Of a DNA stretch of 64,000 bases, positions 17,764-26,754 are shown piece after piece. Source of the stretch: JAWVFM01 sp963823245 (GTDB lineage: Bacteria > Actinomycetota > Thermoleophilia > Solirubrobacterales > 70-9); assembly GCA_963823245.1 (NCBI GenBank), contig CAWGKQ010000011.1, positions 1-64,000 on the forward strand. The letters run 5' to 3'. A program made the translations under genes and the position numbers. Numbering within the stretch: position 1 is the first letter of the stretch; every line of letters starts with the position of its first letter. The notes beneath the pieces are model-generated. The model searched no databases and was not told where the DNA came from. It was given only the letters and a program-made list of their open reading frames with translations.

Positions 17764-18567
17764 TCCCGCGGTCGCACCCGCCGGGACGAGCTCCGCGCTC
17801 ACCTCGTCGAGGCGGGCGAGCATCTCGTGCATCCCGAGGCGGCGCAGGATCTCTCCGGCGAGCGAGAGGTAGTCGGAGCCCCGCGCGGGTCGGTAGGAGA
17901 GGATCGGCACCGCCCGCTCAGCCGACTCGGCGTAGACGATCGACTGGCGGATCACGGTGCGGAAGAGCTTCGGGCCGAAGCGCTCCTGAAGGGCGTCGAG
18001 CGTCTGCCTCGCGTGCCGGGTCCGCATGTTGGCGATGTTGAGGCAGACACCGAGCAGCTCGAGCTCGGGGTTGAGGCTGTCGCGGGCGAGGTCGAGCACC
18101 TCCATCGCCTGCTCCATGCCCTGGAGCGAGAAGTACTGGGCCTCGGTCGAGAGGATGGCGTGCGTCGCCGCGCAGAGCGCGTTCACCGTCAGCAGGCCTA
18201 GCGTGGGCGGGCAGTCGATCAGGATCACGTCCCTCTCGCGCTTCAGGTCCCGCAGCGCGCTGCGGAGCGTCATCTCCCGTCCGATCTTGCCGGCGAGCAT
18301 CAGCTCCGCTTCGGCGAGCGTGAGGTTCGCCGGGACCACCGGACCGTGGACGGCGTCCGCCGCCCGGACCTGGCCCTGAAGCACATCCGTCAGCGTGGGC
18401 TCGGCCTCGGGATCGGCGTCGAAGTAGTCGGAGAGATTGCCCTGTGGGTCCGCATCGATCGAGAGCACGGTGAGCCCGAGCCGCTCGAAGACGTCGGCAA
18501 GCGAGCGCACCATGGTCGTCTTCCCGGTGCCCCCCTTCTGCGACAGGACGGCGATCGTGACGGACAT
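17761..18567 (-). CDS. Orphan ParA/Soj-like ATPase
   Basis: Deviant-Walker ATPase of the ParA/MinD group. Residues 9-18 are SQKGGTGKTT, followed by SIDADPQGNLSDYF and DVILIDCPPTLGLLTVNAL. ATG 18567 is chosen because the family begins directly with MSVTIAVLSQKGG; the open frame upstream (to 18630) lacks similarity. Length 268. No parB or parS-like array lies nearby, so chromosome partition is not implied; orphan ParAs also position plasmids, chemoreceptors or carboxysomes. The promoter box TATAGT is the best -10 in the window. Confidence 0.88.
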   Translation of the reverse strand: MSVTIAVLSQKGGTGKTTMVRSLADVFERLGLTVLSIDADPQGNLSDYFDADPEAEPTLTDVLQGQVRAADAVHGPVVPANLTLAEAELMLAGKIGREMTLRSALRDLKRERDVILIDCPPTLGLLTVNALCAATHAILSTEAQYFSLQGMEQAMEVLDLARDSLNPELELLGVCLNIANMRTRHARQTLDALQERFGPKLFRTVIRQSIVYAESAERAVPILSYRPARGSDYLSLAGEILRRLGMHEMLARLDEVSAELVPAGATAG

Positions 18568-18574
18568 CGCGCGG

Positions 18575-18580
18575 ACTATA
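18575..18580 (-). promoter_or_regulatory. -10 box TATAGT for the ParA gene
   Basis: Minus-strand TATAGT ends 7 bases before the ATG at 18567. Close to the TATAAT consensus; the mRNA is predicted to start at or within a base or two of the start codon. Confidence 0.6.
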
Positions 18581-18665
18581 TGCACACACTCGTCACAGTC
18601 CGCGTGCCACACGCCAGTCCGGGCAGGCAACCCTGGGCGGGATGCCGCGGCGCCAGCAGGTCGAA

Positions 18666-18701
18666 CGACGAGTTACTCGCGCATACCGCGAGTCTTTCGC
18701 C
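18666..18701 (+). repeat. Repeat family 2, copy A
   Basis: CGACGAGTT then a hairpin ACTCGCG-CATAC-CGCGAGT (18675-18693, 7 pairs) and TTTCGCC. Ends 12 bases before the GTG of the AbiEi/DUF559 gene. Other copies at 19606 and 55979. Confidence 0.75.
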
Positions 18702-18713
18702 ATTCGCCCGGAT

Positions 18714-19616
18714 GTGCGGGTCGCAAGACTGGCAGCGAGGGAGTGGGGTGCGCTCTCGACCGAAGAACTACTGGCATGCGGCCTGACCAAGGACGGCATT
18801 CGTCGGCGCGTTCAAGGTGGACGGCTCCATCCCCGTCACCAAGGCGTCTACGCAGTTGGCCATCCGAATCTTCCGCTCGAGGGAGCCTTTCTCGCCGCCG
18901 TCAAGGCCTGCGGGCACGAGGCCATGCTCAGCCATATCTCTGCCGCGGTCCTCTTGGACATTCTGCACTGGGAGGATCGACTTCCCGACGTAACCGTCTT
19001 CGGCGAGGGAACGCGGGGTCACGATGGCATCCGCGTCCACCGAACCACGGTCCTGGACCCGGCCGACGTCCGCGTCCACAAGGGCATCAGGGTCACGTCA
19101 CCGGCCCGGACCCTCATCGACATCTCCCCCTTGCTGGCCTATCGCGGCCTGCGCCGCGCGGTGCGCCGGGCGCAGGGCCATCATCTCGTCAACCTGCCCC
19201 AGCTTGCCTCGACGATGAACCGCCTTGGTTCGCGCCGCGGCACACGCAACCTTCGCCGTATCATCGCCACCGGCCCAGCGCCCACCCGTACTGAGCTCGA
19301 GGACGTCGTGCTCGACCTGATCCTCAGCGGCGGCCTGGCACGGCCTGACGTCAATCGCGCGCTCATCCTTGAAGGCCGCCGTGTCGTGCCGGACTTCCGC
19401 TGGGCCGAGCAACAAATCGTCGTCGAGGCCGACGGCGCCCCGTGGCACGACAACAAGCTCGCGAGGGAGGACGACGCGGAGCGCCAGGCGCTTCTGGAGG
19501 CCCATGGCGAGCGCGTGCTTCGCGTGAGCGGGGAGCAGGCTGTGGCCGAGCCGCGCCGCACCCTCGCGCGCATCGAAGCCGCAGGCGCCCCACGGGCGGC
19601 TCGACCGACGAGTTAG
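18714..19616 (+). CDS. AbiEi-antitoxin-domain / DUF559 (VSR-like) protein
   Basis: About 300 residues in two parts. The N-terminal winged-helix-like part (VARLAAREWGALSTEELLACGL, then LHPRHQGVYAVGHP) resembles the AbiEi antitoxin domain. The C-terminal part (from about residue 190) shows PDFRWAEQQIVVEADG and a His/Asp-rich stretch, the pattern of DUF559/Vsr-type PD-(D/E)XK nuclease folds. GTG 18714 is chosen because it lies just after repeat copy A; an ATG at 18642 is in frame but would translate the repeat. No AbiEii toxin is adjacent, so a classical toxin-antitoxin role is unproven. Its stop codon lies inside repeat copy B. Confidence 0.75.
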   Translation: MRVARLAAREWGALSTEELLACGLTKDGIRRRVQGGRLHPRHQGVYAVGHPNLPLEGAFLAAVKACGHEAMLSHISAAVLLDILHWEDRLPDVTVFGEGTRGHDGIRVHRTTVLDPADVRVHKGIRVTSPARTLIDISPLLAYRGLRRAVRRAQGHHLVNLPQLASTMNRLGSRRGTRNLRRIIATGPAPTRTELEDVVLDLILSGGLARPDVNRALILEGRRVVPDFRWAEQQIVVEADGAPWHDNKLAREDDAERQALLEAHGERVLRVSGEQAVAEPRRTLARIEAAGAPRAARPTS

Positions 19617-19650
19617 TCGCGCATACCGCGACTTTCTCGCCGCTCGGTGC
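19606..19650 (+). repeat. Repeat family 2, copy B
   Basis: CGACGAGTT then hairpin AGTCGCG-CATAC-CGCGACT (19615-19633) and CTCGCCGCTCGG. Relative to copy A the second stem pair is flipped C-G to G-C, keeping the stem. It supplies the stop codon TAG (19614-19616) of the upstream gene. Confidence 0.75.
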
Positions 19651-19705
19651 GGGAAAGGAGCCGGCGGAGGCGTCGGCAGGAGGGGGGCGCCGGGTTATGC
19701 CGCCG

Positions 19706-19711
19706 TATACT
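19706..19711 (+). promoter_or_regulatory. -10 box TATACT upstream of gltB
   Basis: TATACT lies 63 bases before the TTG start at 19775. It would give a leader of roughly 55 bases that includes GGGAGGT. A -35 box is not obvious. Confidence 0.4.
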
Positions 19712-19774
19712 TCCGCCGTCCGTTTACCCGTCGCGCGCCCGCTCGAAGAAGGCGCGGATACCGGGAGGTCAAAG

Positions 19775-22700
19775 TTGTCCCGCTCTTTGTCCCGCTCTTC
19801 GTCCCGCGCGCCCCGGCGCCCCGAGCGCCAGCGTCCGAGCTTCTACTCGCCCGAGCTTCCCTGGAAGCCCGTCACGTCGCCGCCGAGCGTCGAGGATCGC
19901 GACGCCTGCGCGATCTACGCCTCCGTCCGCACGGACGCCACGCCCAGCCGCGAGCCCGTCGACCTCGCCCTGGCCAACCTTCAGAAGATGCTTCACCGCG
20001 CCGGGAACGTCGACGGCGAGGGCGACGGCTGCGGGCTTCTCGTCGACATCCCGCGCAAGCTCTGGGCCGAGGAGGTCCGGTCGGGCGGCCACAACCCGGC
20101 GCTCGCGCTCGACCCCGCGTTCGCGGTCGCCCACGTCTTCGTGGACCGTTCCGGGGACCTCGAGCGCGTCCGGCACGACGCCCGCGAGCTCCTCGGCCAG
20201 GGCGGCTTCCGCGTTCTCGCCGAGCGCGTGGGCGTCACGGACACCCAGGCGCTCGGCCCCACGGCGCGCGAGGAGGAGCCTCATTTCTGGCAGATCGGCG
20301 GGCTCGTCGCCGACACCGAGAACGTCGATCGGGTCGTTTTCGAGCTGATGACCGAGCTCGAGCACGAGCTCGGCGTGCACCTACCCTCGTTCTCGGCCGA
20401 CACCTGCGTCTACAAGGTCATGGGCGCCCCGAAGGTGCTCGGCGAGTACTACCCCGACCTCCGCGACGAGCGCTTCGAGACGGTGGGCTGCTTCGGCCAC
20501 AACCGCTACTCGACCAACACCTGGCCCTCGTTCAAGCGCGTGCAGCCCTTCACCGTGCTCGGCCACAACGGCGAGATCAACACGATCGAGCAGCTCCGCC
20601 AGCAGGGCAGGATGCTCGGGATCCCGATCGAGCCGGGGAACTCCGACTCGCAGGACCTGAACCGCGTCGTCGACACGCTGATCCGCGTCGAGGGGCTTTC
20701 GCTCGCCGAGGCGATGGAGATGGTCGTGCCGCCGATCGTCAACGAGATCCGGACCCTCCCCGCGGACCTGCACGCCTTCTACATGTACTTGCGCCAGGCC
20801 ATGGGCCCGTTCGCGCAGGGCCCGGTGGCACTCATCTCCCGCCACCGTGACGAGTGCGTCTTCTCCGCCGATGCGCTCGGCCTCCGACCGCTCTGGAAGG
20901 TCGAGACGCCGCGCGATTTCATCTTCAGCTCCGAGCCCGGCGTGGTCGGCTGCGACGACATGGTCTCCGAGCCGAAGCCCCTCGGTCCGGGCGAGAAGTT
21001 CATGGTCACGATCGACCGAGCGGCCAGGCGCTCCCGGCTCTGGGAGCACAGCGAGGTTCAGCGCGAGGTCGCCCGCCGCTGGCTCGAGCGCACCGGCGCC
21101 GATGTCGCGGGACCCTACGATCGCGCGCTCGAGACCGGCGGTCCTCTCGAGGGTCAGGAGATCCCCGGCTACACCTCGGCCGGCCCGTCGGAGCCCGTAA
21201 AGGTGGAGGACAGGATCCTCGCCGGCTTCGGCTGGCAGCGCGACGACGTGAAGCTCTGCCAGCAGATGGCCTCGAACGGCGCCGAGCCGATCGGCTCGCT
21301 GGGCTACGACGGCCCGCTCGCGGCGCTGTCCCCCGAGCGCCAGAACCTGGCCGACTACTTCAAGGAGACGGTCGCCGTCGTGACGAACCCGGCGATCGAC
21401 CGCGAGCGCGAGATCGAGCACTTCTCGACCCGGGCGCTCTTCGGCCGCCGGCCCTCGATCCACGACCCTGCGACCGATACGAACACGGTCGTGACGTCGT
21501 TCTCGGTCATCCTCGGCGGCCATCACGACCTGGCGCCGCTGGGCGATTCGACGTACCGCAAGATCGCCCGCGAGCAGCACACGTACGTGCTCGAGGACCT
21601 GTGGGAAGAGTTCCGCGGCCGCGCGGCGGGCATCGACATCGCGCTGCTCGAGTCGGAGACCACGCGCGGGGCGATCGAGCGGATCAAGCAGGAGGCGGCC
21701 AAGCGCGTGCGGGACGGCGCCGAGCTGGTCGTCCTCACCGACCGCACCGTCTACGACGGCGAGCGCCGCTACCTCGACCCGCATCTGGCCACATCCGCCG
21801 TCGACCAGGCGCTGAAGCAGATCAAGGTGCCGGCCGGCGAGGAGAACCTGCGTCGCCGGTGCTCGATCGTCCTCCGCTCCGCGGCGGTTCGCAACGTCCA
21901 CGACGTCGTCCTGGCTCTGGGCCTCGGCGCCGACGGCGTCTGCCCCTACGTGATGCTCGAGGTGATCTGCGTCGAGGACTACAAGCAGGACATCGCGAAC
22001 ATCTGCGCCGCCCTGCGCAAGGGCATCGAGAAGGTGATCTCGACGATCGGGATCCACGAGGTCCGCGGCTACGCGCGCCAGTTCTCTTCGATCGGAATCA
22101 AGCCCGAGCTCGCCGAGATCCTCCAGACCGAGGCGTTTGCCGCTTCCGAGCGCGGGGGTGTGGGCTTCGACGCGCTCGACGCCGACACCGACGCTCGCCA
22201 CGCCGCCCTGAGTGGAAGCGAGGAGGCGAAGCCCGCGAAGACCTTCCGCTTCTACCCGAAGGTCTACAAGGCGGCGATCGCGGCGGCGAACGGCACCGCG
22301 AGCTACGACGAATACTCCGAGAAGGTGCGCGAGCTCGAGAAGCAGAGCCCGATCTCGATGCGGCACATCATGAAGCTGCGCCCCGACCGCGAGGCGGTCG
22401 ACGCGGGCGACGTCGACGCCTCGATCGGCCACCACTCCTACCCGCTCGTCATCAGCTCGATGAGCTTCGGCTCGCAGTCCGAGCCCGCGTTCCGCGCCTA
22501 CGCGGAGGCGGCGAAGAGCATCAACATCCTCTGCATCAACGGGGAGGGCGGCGAGATCCAGGACATGTACGGCCGCTTCCGCAAGTGGCGCGGCCAGCAG
22601 GTCGCGTCGGGCCGCTTCGGCGTCTCGGCCGAAATGCTCAACAGCTCGTACGTCGCCGAGATCAAGATCGGGCAGGGCGCGAAGCCCGGCGAGGGCGGCC

Positions 22701-24484
22701 ATCTGCCGGGCAAGAAGGTCTCCGAGAAGGTCGCCGCGGCTCGTAACGCGACGCCCGGCACCGACCTCATCTCCCCGTCGAACAACCACGACCTCTACTC
22801 GATCGAGGACCTCGCGGAGCTCATCGACGAGCTCAAGACCGTGAACCCGGACGTCCGCGTCTCGGTGAAGGTGCCCGTGGTTCCCAACGTCGGGACCATC
22901 GGCCTCGGGATCGCCAAGGCCGGGGCGGACATCATCACCCTCTCGGGCTTCGAGGGCGGCACGGGGGCGGCGCGCCAGCACGCGCTGCGCCACGTCGGCC
23001 TCCCGTCCGATATCGGCACGCGGCTCGTCCACCAGGCGCTGATGGAGGCCGGCATCCGCAACCGCGTCGAAATCTGGGCGGACGGCGGCTATCGCCACGC
23101 CTACGACGTCGTGAAGCTGCTCTGCATGGGCGCCAATCGCGTGGCCTTCGGGACCCTGGCGATGGTCTCCCTCGGCTGCACGATCTGCCGCGGCTGCCAG
23201 CTCGACACCTGCCACGTGGGCATCGCGACGCAGATCGAGACCGTCGAGCAGGCGACCGAGCACGGGCTGAAGAAGTTCACGCCCCAGGAGGTCGGCAGCT
23301 CCGCGGAGAGCTGCGCCCGCTTCTTCTCCTCGATGGGCGAGGAGGTAAAGCGCGTGGTCGCGGAGCTCGGCTACGAGCGCGCTCAGGACCTGGTCGGCAG
23401 GTACGACCTCTTGGAGCAGGTCTCCCACGCCGACCAGCTCGACCTGGCTCAGCTCATCACCCCGCTCGAGGAGTACCTCGACCTGGAGCCCGCGGACCTT
23501 CCGGCGCCGGTGGCGGCCGAGGAGGTGCTGACGGAGGCGCGAGCCGAGGCCGGCCTGGTCGTCGCGCGGCCGATCAGGATGGAGCCGAAGCAGGCCTCGG
23601 CCGAGCTCGCGACACTCGCCGTCGACGCGCTGACGGGAGATCCGGTCCGCCGTGCGTGGCCCCGGCCGACCGACGCTCACGACCGCGTGCTCGGCACAGA
23701 GCTCTCCGGCGCGCTCTCGCGCGCCCGCATCTACGACGACGCCCCCGAGGGCGAGCCCGACGAGGTCCGGGCCGAGCTCAGCTTCAACGGCGGCTCCGTC
23801 GCGGGGCAGGGCTTCGGCGCCTTCAACTCGTGGGGCGTGGTCGTGCGCGTCGAGGGCGGGGCGCAGGACGGCGTCGGCAAGACGATGCTCGGAGGGACCG
23901 TCTCGGTCCTGAAGGGCAAGGGAGTCGACGGGCAGCGAGTCAACGGATCGGTCGGGAAGTCCTTCGCGTACGGCGCGCAGCGCGGCCGCTTGTTCGTCCA
24001 GGGCTCGGCCGACTCGCGCTTCTGCATCCGCCTCTCGGGCGCGGATGTCGTGCTCGCGGGGGAGCCCCCGCAGCCGCTCGACGACTCCCTCGGCTGCCTG
24101 GCCGACCGGGCGAATGCGAAGGGCTTCGCCTTCGAGTACATGACGTCCGGCCGGGCCGCCGTGCTCGGCGACATCGGGCCCTGGGCCTGCGCGGGCATGA
24201 CCGGCGGCCGGGTGTACTGCCGGGTGAACCCGGAGTGGAATCTCGACCGCGAGGCGATCGAGCGGCGGATGGGGGAGGGGGCCAAGGTCGCGATCGCCGA
24301 TCTCGACGCCGAGGGCCTCATCGACGTCCAGGACCTGCTGAGCCACTACGCCGACGAGCTGCGAGCCACCCACCAGGACGACGAGGCCGACCGCGTCATG
24401 GCCCTGGCGGCCGATGCGACCGAGAACTTCCTCATGGTCGTGCCCGAGAAGGTCCAGGCCGACCCGAACATCTCGACGGAGTAG
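19775..24484 (+). CDS. gltB: Glutamate synthase large-subunit-type protein
   Basis: 1569 residues covering the four GltB regions: class-II glutamine amidotransferase with the presumed N-terminal nucleophile at Cys45 (RDACAIYASVR) and CFGHNRYSTNTWPSF; the central domain; the FMN/synthase domain with SPSNNHDLYSIEDLAELI and GFEGGTGAARQHAL; and the gltB/fwdC beta-helix domain (GFGAFNSWG, GGTVSVLKGKG). The [3Fe-4S] cysteines fit C1135, C1141 and C1146 in CTICRGCQLDTC. TTG 19775 follows GGAGG (19764-19768). A 44-residue Arg/Ser/Pro-rich extension before Cys45 would have to be cleaved for the usual mechanism. No gltD (NADPH subunit) is adjacent. Confidence 0.88.
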   Translation: MSRSLSRSSSRAPRRPERQRPSFYSPELPWKPVTSPPSVEDRDACAIYASVRTDATPSREPVDLALANLQKMLHRAGNVDGEGDGCGLLVDIPRKLWAEEVRSGGHNPALALDPAFAVAHVFVDRSGDLERVRHDARELLGQGGFRVLAERVGVTDTQALGPTAREEEPHFWQIGGLVADTENVDRVVFELMTELEHELGVHLPSFSADTCVYKVMGAPKVLGEYYPDLRDERFETVGCFGHNRYSTNTWPSFKRVQPFTVLGHNGEINTIEQLRQQGRMLGIPIEPGNSDSQDLNRVVDTLIRVEGLSLAEAMEMVVPPIVNEIRTLPADLHAFYMYLRQAMGPFAQGPVALISRHRDECVFSADALGLRPLWKVETPRDFIFSSEPGVVGCDDMVSEPKPLGPGEKFMVTIDRAARRSRLWEHSEVQREVARRWLERTGADVAGPYDRALETGGPLEGQEIPGYTSAGPSEPVKVEDRILAGFGWQRDDVKLCQQMASNGAEPIGSLGYDGPLAALSPERQNLADYFKETVAVVTNPAIDREREIEHFSTRALFGRRPSIHDPATDTNTVVTSFSVILGGHHDLAPLGDSTYRKIAREQHTYVLEDLWEEFRGRAAGIDIALLESETTRGAIERIKQEAAKRVRDGAELVVLTDRTVYDGERRYLDPHLATSAVDQALKQIKVPAGEENLRRRCSIVLRSAAVRNVHDVVLALGLGADGVCPYVMLEVICVEDYKQDIANICAALRKGIEKVISTIGIHEVRGYARQFSSIGIKPELAEILQTEAFAASERGGVGFDALDADTDARHAALSGSEEAKPAKTFRFYPKVYKAAIAAANGTASYDEYSEKVRELEKQSPISMRHIMKLRPDREAVDAGDVDASIGHHSYPLVISSMSFGSQSEPAFRAYAEAAKSINILCINGEGGEIQDMYGRFRKWRGQQVASGRFGVSAEMLNSSYVAEIKIGQGAKPGEGGHLPGKKVSEKVAAARNATPGTDLISPSNNHDLYSIEDLAELIDELKTVNPDVRVSVKVPVVPNVGTIGLGIAKAGADIITLSGFEGGTGAARQHALRHVGLPSDIGTRLVHQALMEAGIRNRVEIWADGGYRHAYDVVKLLCMGANRVAFGTLAMVSLGCTICRGCQLDTCHVGIATQIETVEQATEHGLKKFTPQEVGSSAESCARFFSSMGEEVKRVVAELGYERAQDLVGRYDLLEQVSHADQLDLAQLITPLEEYLDLEPADLPAPVAAEEVLTEARAEAGLVVARPIRMEPKQASAELATLAVDALTGDPVRRAWPRPTDAHDRVLGTELSGALSRARIYDDAPEGEPDEVRAELSFNGGSVAGQGFGAFNSWGVVVRVEGGAQDGVGKTMLGGTVSVLKGKGVDGQRVNGSVGKSFAYGAQRGRLFVQGSADSRFCIRLSGADVVLAGEPPQPLDDSLGCLADRANAKGFAFEYMTSGRAAVLGDIGPWACAGMTGGRVYCRVNPEWNLDREAIERRMGEGAKVAIADLDAEGLIDVQDLLSHYADELRATHQDDEADRVMALAADATENFLMVVPEKVQADPNISTE

Positions 24485-24924
24485 CGCCGTCGCGATCTCG
24501 AGTCCAGCTACCGGCCACGGCTCGAGGTCACTCGAGCCCGGCGAGGCGCTCCAGGGGTTCTCGTCGCCTCGCAGCAGAAGGGGCTGTTCAAGGGCGGGGC
24601 TGCGGTCATCGGGGTGACGAGGCCGGCTGCTCTTCAGGAGCTCGACCGCCGCGGCGACCCGAGCGGCCCGCCGCGGCGATCCTGCCCGAGGACGTGGCGA
24701 ACGCGAAGGCCGGCGACGCGAGCGGCGGCTGGTTCACCGCCACCTCCGAGGTCATGGACGGGGAGGCCGCGCGGCTCGAGCTGAAGCTCCGTGACGGCGA
24801 GAAGCTGAAGCTGATGCTGATGCGCGGACGCGATTCGGCGCTCGGCCGCCTCGGCGGCGGCGAAGCACAGCGCGACGGCGTTGCGGCTCTCGCCGAGTGG
24901 CTACGGCGTCTCGATCAGCCGTAG
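24485..24924 (+). pseudogene. Broken hypothetical ORF after gltB
   Basis: Two frames together read as one protein. Frame +2 gives VLVASQQKGLFKGGAAVIG to about 24665, and frame +1 gives ILPEDVANAKAGDASGGWF to the TAG at 24924, ending EWLRRLDQP. The junction is near GACCCGAGCGGCCC. No ATG, GTG or TTG start is found for the first part, which directly follows the gltB stop in the same frame. Family not recognised. It could be a real gene hit by indels or a decayed one. Confidence 0.4.
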
Positions 24925-24928
24925 CCGG

Positions 24929-25528
24929 CTAGGTCTCGATCACGTACAGCCGGTAGCGGCCGATCTCGAGCTCGTCGCCATCGGCGAGCGGCGCCCATTC
25001 CACCCGCTTTCCGTTGACGAACAGGCCGTTCAGGCTGCGGTCGTCGAGAGCTCTCAGCTCATCGGTCTCGGTGCGCACCACGAGCGCGTGCCGGCGCGAG
25101 ACCGTGGGGTCGTCGAGGCGGAGGTCGGCGGTGGCGCTGCGGCCGATCCGGGTCCACCCCTCGGCGAGCTCGAAGAGCGTGGGCGCTTGGTCGACACCCG
25201 AGTAGGCGAGGTATACGCCCGGGGAGGGTGCGCGGGAGCGGATTCCCTCGAGCCAGGAGGGGTCGGGCTGAACCTCCTGGGTGAGCGGGCCGACGTCGAC
25301 CGTGGGGCGGTCGAAGATCGAGACGCGGCGGAAGCGCGTTCCTCCGCAGGTCGGGCAGGTGGGCACCGGATCCATCGAGGGGAGCTCCTCGAGGGCGGCC
25401 AGGGACAGGGCGTAGCCGCAGCCGACGCATCTCAGCGAACCGGGGCCGTCGAGTCGGCCCACCTCGTCGCCCGAGCGATGAAACTCGCTCGGTCCGTCGG
25501 CGATGCTTCCCCGGCTTGCTGTCAGCAC
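24929..25528 (-). CDS. FHA-domain protein with N-terminal zinc ribbon
   Basis: 199 residues. The N-terminal part holds two CxxC pairs (CVGCGYAL and CPTCGG), a zinc ribbon. The C-terminal part is a forkhead-associated domain with TRIGRSATADLRLDDPTVSR, RRHALV and SLNGLFVNGKRV, which bind phosphothreonine peptides. GTG 25528 follows AGGAGG at 25533-25538, so this mRNA has a leader. FHA proteins usually read out Ser/Thr kinase signalling; no kinase gene is in the window. Divergent from the SRPBCC gene. Confidence 0.85.
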   Translation of the reverse strand: MLTASRGSIADGPSEFHRSGDEVGRLDGPGSLRCVGCGYALSLAALEELPSMDPVPTCPTCGGTRFRRVSIFDRPTVDVGPLTQEVQPDPSWLEGIRSRAPSPGVYLAYSGVDQAPTLFELAEGWTRIGRSATADLRLDDPTVSRRHALVVRTETDELRALDDRSLNGLFVNGKRVEWAPLADGDELEIGRYRLYVIET

Positions 25529-25673
25529 GGCAACCTCCTGACGCTCCGTAAGGGACGTGTTGCCCGCCCAACAATGATGGTAGACGGGTGCGCGAATCGC
25601 CGCTTGACGGTTACCCATTTCCGCGCAATTTGCGCTGATTCCACACACAAGACGCGTCCGACCGCCGGCGAAA

Positions 25674-25679
25674 TAGAAT
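25674..25679 (+). promoter_or_regulatory. -10 box TAGAAT for the SRPBCC gene
   Basis: TAGAAT ends 6 bases before the GTG at 25686: near-consensus and leaderless spacing. Confidence 0.6.
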
Positions 25680-25685
25680 CGCGCC

Positions 25686-26192
25686 GTGGGCCCAGTTTCC
25701 GCCACCGCGTCGATCGACGCTCCCCGCGAGCGCGTGCACGGGCTTCTGAACGACCTCTCGGTGCGCCCCGCCTTCACCGAACACTTCATCGACGAGCTCC
25801 GCCTCGAGCGCCTGGATCCGGTTGGCGTTGGCGCCGCCGCCCGCTTTCGCGTTCCGTCCCGCGGGCTTTGGATCGAGACGGTGATCGTCGAGAGCGTCCC
25901 GCCGCACCGCATCACCGAGCGCGGGGCCGGCGGGCGCCTGGACCACATGCCCGTGCACACCGTCTGGGAGCTCGTCCAGGCGGGCACGGGCTGCGAGGTC
26001 TCCGTGACCTTCGTGATCGAGACCGCGAGCCGCCACGACCGAATGCTGGATGTCGCCGCGCGGGCGCGGGGCGTGGAGGGCTGGTACCGGCGCCAGTGGT
26101 CGCGCGCGCTCGGACGCCTCCGCGACCTGGCCGAGTCCGGAGAGCCGCCACCCCGCCTGGTCGTTGCCGGCGCCGATCCGCTGGGCGTCTAG
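25686..26192 (+). CDS. SRPBCC (START-like) superfamily protein
   Basis: 168 residues with the helix-grip pattern. It opens with VSATASIDAPRERVHGLLNDL, typical for polyketide-cyclase/dehydrase-type ligand-binding proteins, followed by alternating strands (ARFRVPSRGLWIETVIVESV) and a long C-terminal helix (EGWYRRQWSRALGRLRDLAE). No catalytic residues can be assigned; members bind lipids or polyketides. GTG start supported by the TAGAAT box. Confidence 0.75.
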   Translation: MGPVSATASIDAPRERVHGLLNDLSVRPAFTEHFIDELRLERLDPVGVGAAARFRVPSRGLWIETVIVESVPPHRITERGAGGRLDHMPVHTVWELVQAGTGCEVSVTFVIETASRHDRMLDVAARARGVEGWYRRQWSRALGRLRDLAESGEPPPRLVVAGADPLGV

Positions 26193-26195
26193 AAT
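26190..26195 (+). promoter_or_regulatory. -10 box TAGAAT for the lipoprotein gene
   Basis: TAGAAT ends 10 bases before the ATG at 26206 and overlaps the upstream stop codon. Confidence 0.5.
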
Positions 26196-26205
26196 CGCCG
26201 CCGCC

Positions 26206-26754
26206 ATGAGTCGCCGCGCCCTCGCGACGGTCGCAGCCGTCGCCCTAGTCGCCACCCTCTCAGTCGGAATGAGCGCATGCTCATCGGCCGACCACCGGCA
26301 GAACGTCGCCGAGGGAGTGCCCGTCTTCCTGGGGAACCTCGAGTACGGCGTCCAGATCAGCCGCTTCCTGAATCCCTCCGACGCCGAGGACAAGGCGTAT
26401 CTGGATGGCGCTCCGCCGCTGCCCCGCGACGCCTACTACCTCGCCGTCTTCCTGCAGGTGCACAACCATGGCTCGACCCACGAGAGCCTCCCCACGCGCT
26501 ACGAGGTGATCGACACCGGGCACCATGTCTACCTCCCGGTGCCGATGGACAACGACTTCGCCATGCCGCTGAGCGGCACCATCGGGTCCGGAGCCAGGAT
26601 CCCAGACCCCGAGTCCATCGCGGCCAACGGGCCGATCGAGGGCCTGATGCTTCTCTTCCTGATCCGTAACCCGTCCGTCGAGGATCGCCCGCTGACGCTC
26701 AAGATCCCAGCCGCCGGCGACCGATCGCCGGGGCGGATCGAGCTGGACCTCTGA
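26206..26754 (+). CDS. Predicted lipoprotein
   Basis: 182 residues starting with a signal peptide (SRRALATVAAVALVATLSV) that ends at the lipobox-like GMSAC, so Cys24 would be lipidated and the protein anchored outside the membrane. The mature part contains a beta-rich domain (AYYLAVFLQVHNHGSTHESL) like the extracellular DUF4352-type folds, but I do not recognise the family with certainty. Its stop overlaps a possible small membrane gene as CTGA. Confidence 0.7.
   Translation: MSRRALATVAAVALVATLSVGMSACSSADHRQNVAEGVPVFLGNLEYGVQISRFLNPSDAEDKAYLDGAPPLPRDAYYLAVFLQVHNHGSTHESLPTRYEVIDTGHHVYLPVPMDNDFAMPLSGTIGSGARIPDPESIAANGPIEGLMLLFLIRNPSVEDRPLTLKIPAAGDRSPGRIELDL

Noticed and set aside
18675..18693. 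CRISPR repeat
   Set aside because: Family 2 copies are isolated, kilobases apart and lack spacers; no cas genes are present.
20381..24373. 1330-codon open frame antisense to gltB
   Set aside because: A mirror frame caused by GC-rich codon usage; its product is a low-complexity Arg/Asp/Val mix with no motif, while the other strand encodes clear glutamate synthase.
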